Source: Bog-532 sp963824545 | GTDB lineage: Bacteria; Actinomycetota; Actinomycetes; Streptosporangiales; Streptosporangiaceae | Direction: 5' to 3' | DNA length: 64,000 bases | Assembly (NCBI GenBank): GCA_963824545.1 | Contig: CAWGPP010000012.1 | Location: 62,001 to 126,000, forward strand | Part shown: positions 32,621 through 42,135 of the stretch, piece after piece | How positions within the stretch are numbered: position 1 is the first letter of the stretch | Layout: every line of letters starts with the position of its first letter | Notes under the pieces: generated by a model | Seen by the model: only the letters and a program-made list of their open reading frames with translations | The model's database searches: none | What the model was told of the DNA's origin: nothing | Made by a program: the position numbers and the translations under genes

Positions 32621-34707
32621 CGACCAGCGCGCCGCCATTCGCCGCGCTGCCGGATACCGAGGTGCCGGCCCGGCTGGCCGCCCTCGAGTCCCTGGTCCAG
32701 ATCGCGGCGGCCCGCGGCGGCCCGGGCGGGTTCAGCCCGGAATTGCTCGGCGAGGCCCAGGAACTGCTCGAACGGGCCGGTGAGCGGCTCACGCTGTCCG
32801 CGGCGCACACCGTCGTGACGCTGGCCGGAGGCACCGGCTGTGGCAAATCGTCGCTGTTCAACGCCTTGGCCGGCGCCACTTTCTCACCGACCGCGGTGAC
32901 CCGCCCGGCGACCCGGAACGCCCACGCGTGCGTCTGGGGGATGCAGGGCGCCGCGCCGCTGCTGGACTGGCTGGGCATCGAGCGGCGCTACCGTTACGCC
33001 CGGGCCAGCGCGCTGGACGCCGGCGAGTCCACGCTGAGCGGGCTGGTACTGCTCGACCTGCCCGACCACGATTCGGTCGCGGCCGGGGCCGCCACGGCCG
33101 TGGATCGCCTGATCAGCCAGGCTGACCTGATGGTGTGGGTGCTGGATCCGCAGAAGTACGCGGACGCCGCCGTGCACAACCGCTTCCTGGCCCCGCTCGC
33201 GCGGCACGCGACCGTAACCACCGTGGCGCTCAACCAGAGCGACCTGCTCACCGCGCAGCAGGCCAAGGACTGCGAAGAGGACCTGCGCCGGCTGCTCGAC
33301 TCCGAAGGGCACGGCGACGCCCGGGTCCTCCTGGTGTCCGCGGCCACCGGCGAGGGCATCGACAAGCTGCGCCGGGTCCTGGGCGAGGCGGTCTCGGCCC
33401 GCCGGACGGCGACCGACCGGATCGCGGCCGACATCGACAGCATCATCGCCAAGTTCGCCGTGTACGCCACCGATCCCGCCGCGGTCGCCCGGCGGGCCGC
33501 GGACGTCGGCCCGGGCCGGACCGGTGCCCCAGCGGACCCTTCCGCCTCACCCGCCCCTTCCACCTCAGCCGTCCCGTCCGCCCCGTTCGCCCCCTCCACC
33601 TCAGCCCCCTCCACTTCAGCCCCCTCCGCCTCAGCCGTTCCGTCCGCCCCAGCCGGTCGTGCCGGTTCAGCTGGTGACCCGGCCACCGCCGGGCCGCTCC
33701 TGGGCGCGGAACCCGCGGCCGGCCCGTCAGCGCAAGCCGGGCCGCCGTGGGATGCAGCGCATCCCGAAGGTGCCGCGGCCTCTTCCGTCTCCGCGGCCTC
33801 TTCCGTCTCCGCGGCCGATCCGGCGTGGCCCGACCCGGCGGCCACCCGGCCCCCCTCGGACCACGCATCGCTGACCGGGGTGCCGGCCGCCGAGGTTCCG
33901 CCCCGCCAGGCCAGGAGCGCGGTCGAAAGCGTCCCGGCGGGCCCGGCTCTGAACCTTGCCGACGCCTTCGCGCACGCGGCCGGCCTGGCTGCCGTTACCG
34001 ACGCACTGGAAGACGTCCGAGAGATCCACGCCACCCGCTACCTGAGCTGGCCGTTGGCGCACGCGGCCGGGTGGTTCCCCGGCCGCGACCCGGTCCGCCT
34101 AGGCCGGGTCAGCGGCGATGCCCGGGCCGCGGTGACCATCGGCGCCGACGTTCAGCAGGCCGAGATCGACAGCGCCATCACGGCGTTCGCCGAGGCGGTC
34201 GGCGAGACCCTGCCCGATCCGTGGCCCCGCACGGTACGTGCGGCGGCCCGATCCCGCGCCGGGGAGGTCAGCGGCGCGCTCAGCGCGGCGATCAGCGAGA
34301 GCATGCCGGCCGGGGCGCGGATACCCACCTGGTGGCGCCTGGTGTTCGCCTGGCAGTGGCTGCTGGTCGCCATGGTGGTCGCCGGTATTGGCTGGATGGG
34401 CGTCATCCTCGTGGTCGGCGTCTTCCACGCGGCGGGAGCGCACCCGCCAGAGCTGATCGGCAGCGTTGCGCTCCTCCCGTGGCTGGCGGCCATGGTCGTG
34501 GCGCTGCTCCTGCTCGGCTGGCTCACGGCCGCCGGCAGCCAGAACGCGGTGATGCTGTCCTCCGACCGGGAACGCGAGCAGATGGCGTCCGTCATGCGAT
34601 CACGGATCGACGCGGTGGCCCGCGACATCGTGGTCATCCCCACCGGCGCCGAGCTCACCGAATATGCCCGCTTCTGCGCCGGCCTGACCGCCGCCGCCCG
34701 CCACTAG
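32617..34707 (+). CDS. YfjP-like dynamin-type GTPase with two transmembrane helices (second of pair)
   Basis: A 696-residue protein. GTPase motifs: P-loop GGTGCGKSS (71-79), G3 LLDLPDHDS and G4 NQSD. A Ser/Thr/Pro/Ala-rich region with short repeats spans about 305-430. Two hydrophobic helices near residues 571-600 and 615-640 anchor it in the membrane, followed by a short conserved tail. GTG start overlaps the stop of the preceding GTPase gene, so a stoichiometric complex is likely: a soluble and a membrane-bound dynamin, as in Streptomyces DynA and DynB. A strong terminator follows. Confidence 0.83.
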   Translation: MTTSAPPFAALPDTEVPARLAALESLVQIAAARGGPGGFSPELLGEAQELLERAGERLTLSAAHTVVTLAGGTGCGKSSLFNALAGATFSPTAVTRPATRNAHACVWGMQGAAPLLDWLGIERRYRYARASALDAGESTLSGLVLLDLPDHDSVAAGAATAVDRLISQADLMVWVLDPQKYADAAVHNRFLAPLARHATVTTVALNQSDLLTAQQAKDCEEDLRRLLDSEGHGDARVLLVSAATGEGIDKLRRVLGEAVSARRTATDRIAADIDSIIAKFAVYATDPAAVARRAADVGPGRTGAPADPSASPAPSTSAVPSAPFAPSTSAPSTSAPSASAVPSAPAGRAGSAGDPATAGPLLGAEPAAGPSAQAGPPWDAAHPEGAAASSVSAASSVSAADPAWPDPAATRPPSDHASLTGVPAAEVPPRQARSAVESVPAGPALNLADAFAHAAGLAAVTDALEDVREIHATRYLSWPLAHAAGWFPGRDPVRLGRVSGDARAAVTIGADVQQAEIDSAITAFAEAVGETLPDPWPRTVRAAARSRAGEVSGALSAAISESMPAGARIPTWWRLVFAWQWLLVAMVVAGIGWMGVILVVGVFHAAGAHPPELIGSVALLPWLAAMVVALLLLGWLTAAGSQNAVMLSSDREREQMASVMRSRIDAVARDIVVIPTGAELTEYARFCAGLTAAARH

Positions 34708-34849
34708 CCCCACCGTCACGCCCCGACCCAGTAGCACCGCGAATTCGGTTCCCCTCCTCGCCAGCCTCTCCCCGCCGCCGCCCCTTGCCCCCACCCTCCT
34801 GCCGCCCCGCCCCCCCCGCACCGCCCGAACGATCATCGAACGGCGTTCG

Positions 34850-34887
34850 TGTGCAATAAGGGCTGCTGGGACAGCCCTTATTGCACA
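34850..34887. terminator. Strong 16-bp perfect stem-loop
   Basis: TGTGCAATAAGGGCTG and CAGCCCTTATTGCACA pair perfectly around a 6-base loop. It lies 140 bp after the second GTPase gene and ends the long cob-dynamin transcript. Its AT content is unusually high for this genome. Confidence 0.85.
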
Positions 34888-34954
34888 AGTTCGGTCTAGG
34901 CCGCCCACCGAGGGAGGGGGCGGTGCCGGGCGGGAGGGAGCGTGAGCCGGACCA

Positions 34955-35093
34955 CGGCTACGGCCCAGACCGCGGCCACGGCCACGGCCCAGACCACGGC
35001 CACGGCCACGGCCCAGACCACGACTACGGCCACGGCCACGGCTCAGACCACGGTCACGGCTCAGACCACGGCCACGGCCGCTCGGCGTTCTGC
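34955..35093 (+). repeat. GGCCACGGCCACGGC-type repeats encoding a His/Gly/Asp-rich frame
   Basis: Irregular tandem copies of hexamers and 18-mers such as GGCCACGGCCCAGACCAC. One plus frame, open from a GTG at 34922 to a stop at 35094-35096, codes a HGHGPDHGHG-type peptide; another codes TATAQT repeats. No ribosome site or homologue supports either, and the region is probably non-coding leader of the HtrA gene. Confidence 0.7.
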
Positions 35094-35179
35094 TGAGGGC
35101 ATAACAGCGGCCGGAAGCTGGGCACGGGCGGGTCTGTTGGCTTGTAATACTGTAATCACCCCGCATATGGAGGCGGTCA

Positions 35180-36121
35180 ATGACAACAGACCGTCCACTG
35201 GACGCGTACTCACTCATCGTTTCCGGCGTCGCCGAAAAGCTCACGCCCAAGGTGGCCAGCCTGCGCGTCCCGCGCGGCAGCGGCTCACCGGGTGAGAGCC
35301 TCGGTTCTGGTGTCGTCTTCACCGGCGACGGTTTTCTGCTGACGAACGCGCACGTCGTCGGGCGGGCGCAGGGCGGCACGGCGTCGTTTTCCGACGGGAC
35401 GACAGCCCCCTTCCGCGTGGTCGGCGCAGACCCGCTGTCCGACCTGGCCGTGCTCCGCGCGACCGGCCCGACCCCGCCGCCCGCCGAGCTCGGCGAGGCC
35501 GACGATCTCGTCGTCGGCCAGCTCGTCGTGGCGGTCGGCAACCCGCTCGGCCTGGCGGGTTCGGTGACCGCGGGCGTGGTCAGCGCGCTGGGCCGGTCCA
35601 TGCCCGCGGGTGGCCGCGGCGCGACACGGCTCATCGAGGACGTCATCCAGACCGACGCGGCGCTCAACCCCGGCAACTCCGGCGGCGCGCTCGCCGACGC
35701 CAGCGCCCGGGTCGTCGGCATCAACACCGCGGTGGCCGGGGTCGGCCTGGGCATGGCCGTGCCCGTTAACACCACCACCCGCCGGATCGTCTCCACGCTC
35801 ATGCGTGACGGGCGCGTCCGCCGCGCCTACCTGGGCCTGGTCACGGTGCCCGCTCCACTGGCGGCGCCCTGGCAGGAGCGGATCGGCCGCGCCAGCGGGC
35901 TCCGGGTGGCTGAAGTCGTCGCCGGCGGACCGGCCAGCCGGGCCGGCCTGCGACCCGGTGACCTGCTCCTGTCGGCGGCGGGAAACCCGGTCGCCACGGC
36001 CCAGGACCTGCAGCGGCTGATGTTCGCGGAAGCGATCGGCAAGCCGCTCGCGATCACGGTCATGCGGAACGGGGCCCTGGTCGACGTCATCGCCGAGCCA
36101 GCCGAACTGGTCGCCGCCTGA
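35180..36121 (+). CDS. HtrA/DegP-like S1C serine protease with PDZ domain, no signal peptide
   Basis: A 313-residue protease with an intact triad: H58 in TNAHVV, D88 in SDLAVL and S167 in NPGNSGGAL. A PDZ domain occupies about 205-305 (GLRVAEVVAGGPASRAGLRPGDLL). Unlike exported DegP/HtrA proteins there is neither signal peptide nor transmembrane helix, so it should be cytosolic. GGAGGCGG lies before the ATG. It may handle misfolded proteins inside the cell or process a specific substrate. Confidence 0.92.
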   Translation: MTTDRPLDAYSLIVSGVAEKLTPKVASLRVPRGSGSPGESLGSGVVFTGDGFLLTNAHVVGRAQGGTASFSDGTTAPFRVVGADPLSDLAVLRATGPTPPPAELGEADDLVVGQLVVAVGNPLGLAGSVTAGVVSALGRSMPAGGRGATRLIEDVIQTDAALNPGNSGGALADASARVVGINTAVAGVGLGMAVPVNTTTRRIVSTLMRDGRVRRAYLGLVTVPAPLAAPWQERIGRASGLRVAEVVAGGPASRAGLRPGDLLLSAAGNPVATAQDLQRLMFAEAIGKPLAITVMRNGALVDVIAEPAELVAA

Positions 36122-36147
36122 GCCGCCGCTCTGCGTGCCCGGCGCGG

Positions 36148-36708
36148 TCACGGATCCCGCGGAAGGGCGGCCGCGGCCCGGCTGGCCTCGGCGAGAAGCT
36201 GCCGGACCGCACGGCGATTGCGCAATGTAACGAACTTCAGGTGTGCGTAAGCCGGGTCGTGCATCGCGGCGGCGTACCTCTGCCGGTAGACCGCGTGCCG
36301 GTGCCACGCCCACGAAATGACCGAGTCCTCCGGCACCCAGGTGAACAGGTTGGCCCACCGCTCCCGGTTACCGTTCCACAGTTCGACGCGGAAGGTGGCC
36401 CGGCGCAGCGTGCGCCAGATGACCTGGCGCATCACGCGGTGCCGGGGCGGGTCGAGCCAGATCACCGTATCCGCGCGCGCCCAGACCAGAGGCCGGACGG
36501 CGCTGTAGTTTCCGTCGACAACCCAGGCGTCGCCCGCGGTCACCTCCGCGACCCGGGCCCGGAACTCGTCGGCGCCCAGCGGAGCCCAGTCTGGCTGGTG
36601 ATAGATCGCGTCGAGTTCCACGTAGGGCACGCTGAGGTTCCGGGCGAGATGGCGCGCGACGGTGGATTTTCCCGCCCCCGAGTTGCCAACTACCGAGATT
36701 CGCCGCAC
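36148..36708 (-). CDS. P-loop kinase-like protein (adenylate-kinase/FlaR-like)
   Basis: A 186-residue protein with a perfect P-loop GNSGAGKST at residues 8-16, an ELDAIYHQPDW segment after strand 2, VVDGNYSAVRPL and WLDPPRHRVMRQV, as in the 'DNA topology modulation protein' group of small kinases. The substrate is unknown. GTG 36708 is chosen because the conserved strand VRRISVVG begins there. GATAAT ends nine bases upstream, so a leaderless transcript is plausible. Divergent from the aldo/keto reductase gene. Confidence 0.82.
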   Translation of the reverse strand: MRRISVVGNSGAGKSTVARHLARNLSVPYVELDAIYHQPDWAPLGADEFRARVAEVTAGDAWVVDGNYSAVRPLVWARADTVIWLDPPRHRVMRQVIWRTLRRATFRVELWNGNRERWANLFTWVPEDSVISWAWHRHAVYRQRYAAAMHDPAYAHLKFVTLRNRRAVRQLLAEASRAAAALPRDP

Positions 36709-36785
36709 GACCCGGAAATTATCAGCCGCCCCCGGACGCGCCCATCCCTTTTCCGGGCGGCAGCGCACGCTGAGAGGATTGACGT

Positions 36786-37574
36786 ATGACAGACGAAGCG
36801 ACGGGCACCGGTGTGGACCTGGGCCGCGGGGTGACGATGCCGATGGTGGGATTCGGTACGTGGCGGTTGCGCGGCCAGCACGCCTACGACGCCGTCCGGT
36901 TCGCGCTGGAGACCGGATACCGGCACGTCGACACCGCGACCATGTACCAGAACGAGGCGGAAGTGGGGCGCGCCGTGCGGGACAGCGGCCTCGATCGCCG
37001 TGACGTGTTCATCACGACCAAGCTGCAGCCGCGAGACGCCGGCCGTGTGCGGGCGACGATCGACGCCAGTCGCCAGGCGCTGGGCACGGATTACGTGGAC
37101 CTGTGGCTCGTGCACTGGCCGCCGCGGGGCCCGGCGTCCCCGCGGGTATGGGAGCAGTTCCGCGCTATCCGCGACCAGGGGCTGGCCCGTGCCGTGGGCG
37201 TCAGCAACTACGACACCGCACAGATCGACGAGCTGACCCGGACCAGCGGCGAGACTCCGCCGGTCAACCAGATCCCGTGGAGCCTGCCCGGCTACGACCC
37301 CAAGCTGCTAGCCGCGATGCGGGAGCGCGGCGTCGTCGTCGAGGGGTACAGCTCGCTCAAGGGCACCAACCTCCGCGACCGGACGCTGACGCAACTGGCC
37401 GAACGGAAGCACGTGACGCCCGCCCAGATCGTGCTGCGCTGGCACCTTCAGCACGGCATCCCGGTCATCCCGAAGTCGGCTGACCCTTCCCGGATCGCGG
37501 CCAACTTCGCACTGTCCGGGTTCTCGCTGAGCGCCGAGGAGATGAGCCTCCTGGACGGCCTGTCCCGGCGCTGA
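36786..37574 (+). CDS. Aldo/keto reductase
   Basis: A 262-residue NADPH-dependent TIM-barrel reductase. MPMVGFGTWRL, GYRHVDTATMYQNEAEVG (catalytic D and Y), TTKLQ (catalytic K), VDLWLVHWP (H) and the NADPH-binding IPKSADPSRI are all present. It resembles the 2,5-diketo-gluconate reductase clade; the physiological substrate is unknown. GAGAGG precedes the ATG. Confidence 0.93.
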   Translation: MTDEATGTGVDLGRGVTMPMVGFGTWRLRGQHAYDAVRFALETGYRHVDTATMYQNEAEVGRAVRDSGLDRRDVFITTKLQPRDAGRVRATIDASRQALGTDYVDLWLVHWPPRGPASPRVWEQFRAIRDQGLARAVGVSNYDTAQIDELTRTSGETPPVNQIPWSLPGYDPKLLAAMRERGVVVEGYSSLKGTNLRDRTLTQLAERKHVTPAQIVLRWHLQHGIPVIPKSADPSRIAANFALSGFSLSAEEMSLLDGLSRR

Positions 37575-37630
37575 ACGGGGGGGCATTATGACGCGCCGGT
37601 GGCGGGGCTGGAAGCCTCCGTTGGCCGGTG

Positions 37631-37656
37631 TGTGGATAACGGCGCGGTTATCCACA
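37631..37656. promoter_or_regulatory. Two perfect inverted DnaA boxes
   Basis: TGTGGATAAC (37631-37640) and GTTATCCACA (37647-37656) are exact inverted copies separated by GGCGCG. Each contains the consensus 9-mer TTATCCACA. They lie about 145 bp before the SSB-like gene. Roles to consider: DnaA-dependent transcription control of the SSB gene, a DnaA titration site, or chance. A hairpin is also possible. Confidence 0.65.
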
Positions 37657-37801
37657 AGGAGGCGGCTGGGCTCTCGCGGCTCGCTGCGGTCAGCCAGGGT
37701 GGAAGTGCCCGGCGAACCGAAACGCCGGGCGGCTGGGCACCGGCGGCGCCCAGCGGCTGGGCACCGGCGGCGCCCTGCCGCCAGACCGCAGGAGGATCGA
37801 G

Positions 37802-38419
37802 ATGAGCAAACCCGGGTACGTGACGCTGGTCGGCTTCGTGGCCACCGAGCCGAGGATGAGCAACTTCGCCGACGGCGACGTCGCGAACCTGCGCATCGGG
37901 TCGACCGCCAGCTGGATCGATCGGTCGACGGGGGAGTGGCGCAACGGCGAGACGTCGTTCTATTCGGTCAAGTGCCGGCGGTCGCTGGCGCGCAACGCGA
38001 AGAAATGCCTGCGCAAGGGAGAGCCCGTCGTCGTGGCCGGGAAGCTCCGTACCCGCAGCTACCAGGACCGGAACGGTGTGCAGCGGCTCGACGTCGAGGT
38101 CGAGGCCGACACCATCGGCTATGACCTGGGCCGCGGCACCGCGGAGTTCCGCTGGAATCAACGCGCGTCCGCGGGCCTTTCCGAACTGGCCCGCGGTGAG
38201 GCGATCAGGGCGGGCCTCGAACACGAGGACGACCCCGGGCCGGGCGATCCGGGGCTTGACCACCCCGGGCCAGACGACTTCGGGCCGGACGACTTCGGGC
38301 CGGAGGAGACCGGCGCGCTGGCTGGAGCCGGCGACGGCGACGCGATGTTCGGCGACCAGGCCGTCGCCGGGCTGCAGCATGACCTGGAGACGTCAGCGGC
38401 AGAGCCCGCCGCCGGATAA
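37802..38419 (+). CDS. Single-stranded DNA-binding protein paralogue
   Basis: A 205-residue protein whose first 115 residues form an SSB OB fold (YVTLVGFVATEPRMSNF, then ARNAKKCLRKGEPVVVAGKL and RSYQDRNGVQRLDVEVEADTIG). The remainder is acidic low-complexity (DPGPGDPGLDHPGPDD). It lacks the DDDIPF tip with which main replicative SSBs recruit partners, so it is probably the second, SsbB-like copy, which in Streptomyces acts in chromosome segregation or other special roles. AGGAGGAT precedes the ATG. Two DnaA boxes lie upstream. Confidence 0.9.
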   Translation: MSKPGYVTLVGFVATEPRMSNFADGDVANLRIGSTASWIDRSTGEWRNGETSFYSVKCRRSLARNAKKCLRKGEPVVVAGKLRTRSYQDRNGVQRLDVEVEADTIGYDLGRGTAEFRWNQRASAGLSELARGEAIRAGLEHEDDPGPGDPGLDHPGPDDFGPDDFGPEETGALAGAGDGDAMFGDQAVAGLQHDLETSAAEPAAG

Positions 38420-38422
38420 CGC

Positions 38423-38700
38423 CGCCGCCTGCGGTCGTCGGCGGCACAGCCGACCGCCGGGCGCCGGATCACGCCGCCCGGGCGCGGTCGTCGGCGGCAC
38501 AGCCGACCGCCGGGCGCCGGATCACGCCGCCCGGGCGCGGTCGTCGGCGGCACAGCCGACCGCCGGGCGCCGGATCACGCCGCTCGGGCGCGGTCCTCAG
38601 CGGCACAGCCGACCGCCCGGTGACGGATGATGTCGCTCGGGCGCGGTCATCAGCGGCAGAGCTGGCCGCCGGATGACGCCGCCCGGGCGCGGTCAATGGC
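38423..38700. repeat. 53-bp tandem repeat array after the SSB gene
   Basis: About five copies of a 53-bp unit; copies beginning at 38472 and 38525 are identical, those at 38578 and 38631 diverge. Each unit contains the inverted pair GTCGGC and GCCGAC around GGCACA, so the transcript would fold into a row of hairpins. The period is not a multiple of three, which argues against coding. Confidence 0.92.
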
Positions 38701-38987
38701 ACCGGAGTCAGGTCCAGACGACCCCTCGCATCGAACCCACTCTCCTTTGCACCTGCGCATTCCGAGGCACCTGTGTCTGCGGGGGCGCGGTCAGGTGGCC
38801 GTGCGGGGTGGAGTAACGCTGCGCAGGTAAGCCATCTGCCTGTGTCACCATCCCGCGTGGACCTCAACATACCGGCCCGCTTCGGATAACACACGGAACG
38901 TTTTCCTAATGTTACTGAAAGTGATGCAACCATCAAGTCGGCCACGTAGAGTTGCGATTCAGAACCGATTAGTGACAGGTGAGAGGC
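38701..38987. other. Non-coding leader of the diguanylate cyclase gene
   Basis: No gene seen. After about 38880 the composition turns AT-richer (AACGTTTTCCTAATGTTACT), which fits a promoter region; I cannot assign -35 and -10 elements with confidence. Confidence 0.5.
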
Positions 38988-40418
38988 ATGTCGGCAGCCG
39001 ACCAGGTCATGACTCAGCGAGTGCCCTCCCGCGGCTTCTTCCGCCGTCTCGGCCGGCCGCGAAGCTGGCAGCTCTTTGCCCTGCCGTCAGCCGTCGTCGG
39101 GTACGTCTTCGCCATCATCTCCGCTGACCTCGGCCTGACCGTGCGGGGGATCCTGCACACCCCGATACGCACGGCCGACGTGGTGCTGTTCGCGGCCCTG
39201 CTGATGTGCGGGGCCATCTGCATCGAGGCGACGCGGCGCCTGGGCCAGCCTACCGGCGTCTCCCGCGACCTGCTCTCGGCGTGGTGGCTGCCGATCGCGC
39301 TGCTGCTGCCCCCGGTCTACGCGCTGATGGCCCCGATGGCCCTGGGCGCGCTGCTGTACGTGCGGGTCCGGCGTACGCCGGCCTACCGGCGGCTGTTCAG
39401 CTCGGCGGCGCTCGGGCTGGCCGGGGCGTCGGCGTCGACGGTGTTCCGCCACGTCGGCCCGGCTGCGGTGGTGACGCACTCGGTGCCCTGGCTTGTCTAT
39501 CCGGCGCCGCACGCCTGGTTTACCCGGCCCGAGGCCGTCCTGGCCGCGATCGGCTGCGGGCTCCTGTTCAACGTGCTCAACACGGGCATGGTGGCCGTGG
39601 CCGCGCACGCCGCTCAGCCGCAGGCCCGCTGGGCGGAGGTGCTGTGGGACCGGGAAAGCCTGCTGCTGGACCTGACCGAGATCTGCGTCGGTGTGCTTGT
39701 GGTGATCGCCTGCGCGCTGAGCCCGGTCCTGCTCTGCGTGGCGCTGCCCCCGGTGATCGTCCTGCAGCGCAGCCTGATGCACCAGCAACTGCAGGCCGCC
39801 GCGCGCACCGACGCCAAGACCGGCCTGCTGAACGCGATGGCGTGGCAGCGGGAAGCCGACACCGAGATCGCGCGGGCGCGGCGGGCGGGGGAGCCCCTCG
39901 CGCTGCTGCTCTGCGACGTGGATCACTTCAAGCGCGTCAACGACACCTACGGCCACCTGACCGGGGATGACGTGCTGCGCGGCCTCGCCGCCGAACTCCG
40001 CCAGCAGGTACGCGGCTCAGACGTGGTGGGCCGGTTCGGCGGCGAGGAGTTCGTCGTCCTGCTGCCACGCGCCGACACCGACGAGGCCTGCAAGATCGCC
40101 GAACGGCTGCGGCACCGGGCCAGCGTCATGGGGGTCTACGCGGACACCGACGCGGTCAGCGTGACGATATCGATCGGGATCGCGGTCCTCGGCGTGCACG
40201 GCGGCGACCTGTTCGAGCTGCTCGCCGCCGCTGACCTCGCGCTCTACCAGGCCAAGGACGCCGGGCGCGACCAGGTCTGCGTGGACTCACCAGACCGCCA
40301 GCCGCGGCTGGAAAGCCACAGCGAGGAGACCCCCGATCCGGCGGCCTTAAACCAGGACGCGCCGGACCCGGGGCCCGCGGCGGACACCGGCGGCAAGACG
40401 GGCGATTCCACGGCGTAA
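38988..40418 (+). CDS. Membrane-bound diguanylate cyclase (GGDEF protein)
   Basis: A 476-residue protein. The N-terminal ~270 residues contain about seven hydrophobic segments and a short signalling helix; residues about 285-440 are a GGDEF domain with the active-site GGEEF at 351-355, DVDHFKRVNDTYGH for metal and substrate binding, and no RxxD inhibitory site in the expected place. It should make cyclic di-GMP, which in filamentous actinomycetes controls development through BldD. A low-complexity tail follows. ATG 38988 is chosen; a GTG lies 9 bases upstream. Confidence 0.92.
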   Translation: MSAADQVMTQRVPSRGFFRRLGRPRSWQLFALPSAVVGYVFAIISADLGLTVRGILHTPIRTADVVLFAALLMCGAICIEATRRLGQPTGVSRDLLSAWWLPIALLLPPVYALMAPMALGALLYVRVRRTPAYRRLFSSAALGLAGASASTVFRHVGPAAVVTHSVPWLVYPAPHAWFTRPEAVLAAIGCGLLFNVLNTGMVAVAAHAAQPQARWAEVLWDRESLLLDLTEICVGVLVVIACALSPVLLCVALPPVIVLQRSLMHQQLQAAARTDAKTGLLNAMAWQREADTEIARARRAGEPLALLLCDVDHFKRVNDTYGHLTGDDVLRGLAAELRQQVRGSDVVGRFGGEEFVVLLPRADTDEACKIAERLRHRASVMGVYADTDAVSVTISIGIAVLGVHGGDLFELLAAADLALYQAKDAGRDQVCVDSPDRQPRLESHSEETPDPAALNQDAPDPGPAADTGGKTGDSTA

Positions 40419-40470
40419 GCCGTAAGCCCGGCGGCCTGGCTGGCCGGCTGGGCCGAATACGCTAGTGGCC

Positions 40471-42121
<1,651 letters not shown>

Positions 42122-42135
<14 letters not shown>

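Noticed and set aside
34830..34850. LexA/SOS box (CGAACGGCGTTCG)
   Set aside because: The spacing between GAAC and GTTC is 3 bases, while the actinobacterial SOS box needs 4.
34942..35295. Thr/Ala/Gln-repeat protein running into the HtrA gene
   Set aside because: Frame comes from the repeat; it overlaps the HtrA start in another frame and has no ribosome site.
37599..37805. 68-codon frame before the SSB gene
   Set aside because: It spans the DnaA boxes and short GC repeats, has no ribosome site and no protein-like composition.
38423..38700. CRISPR array
   Set aside because: Units are contiguous 53-bp repeats without unique spacers, and no cas gene is present in the window.
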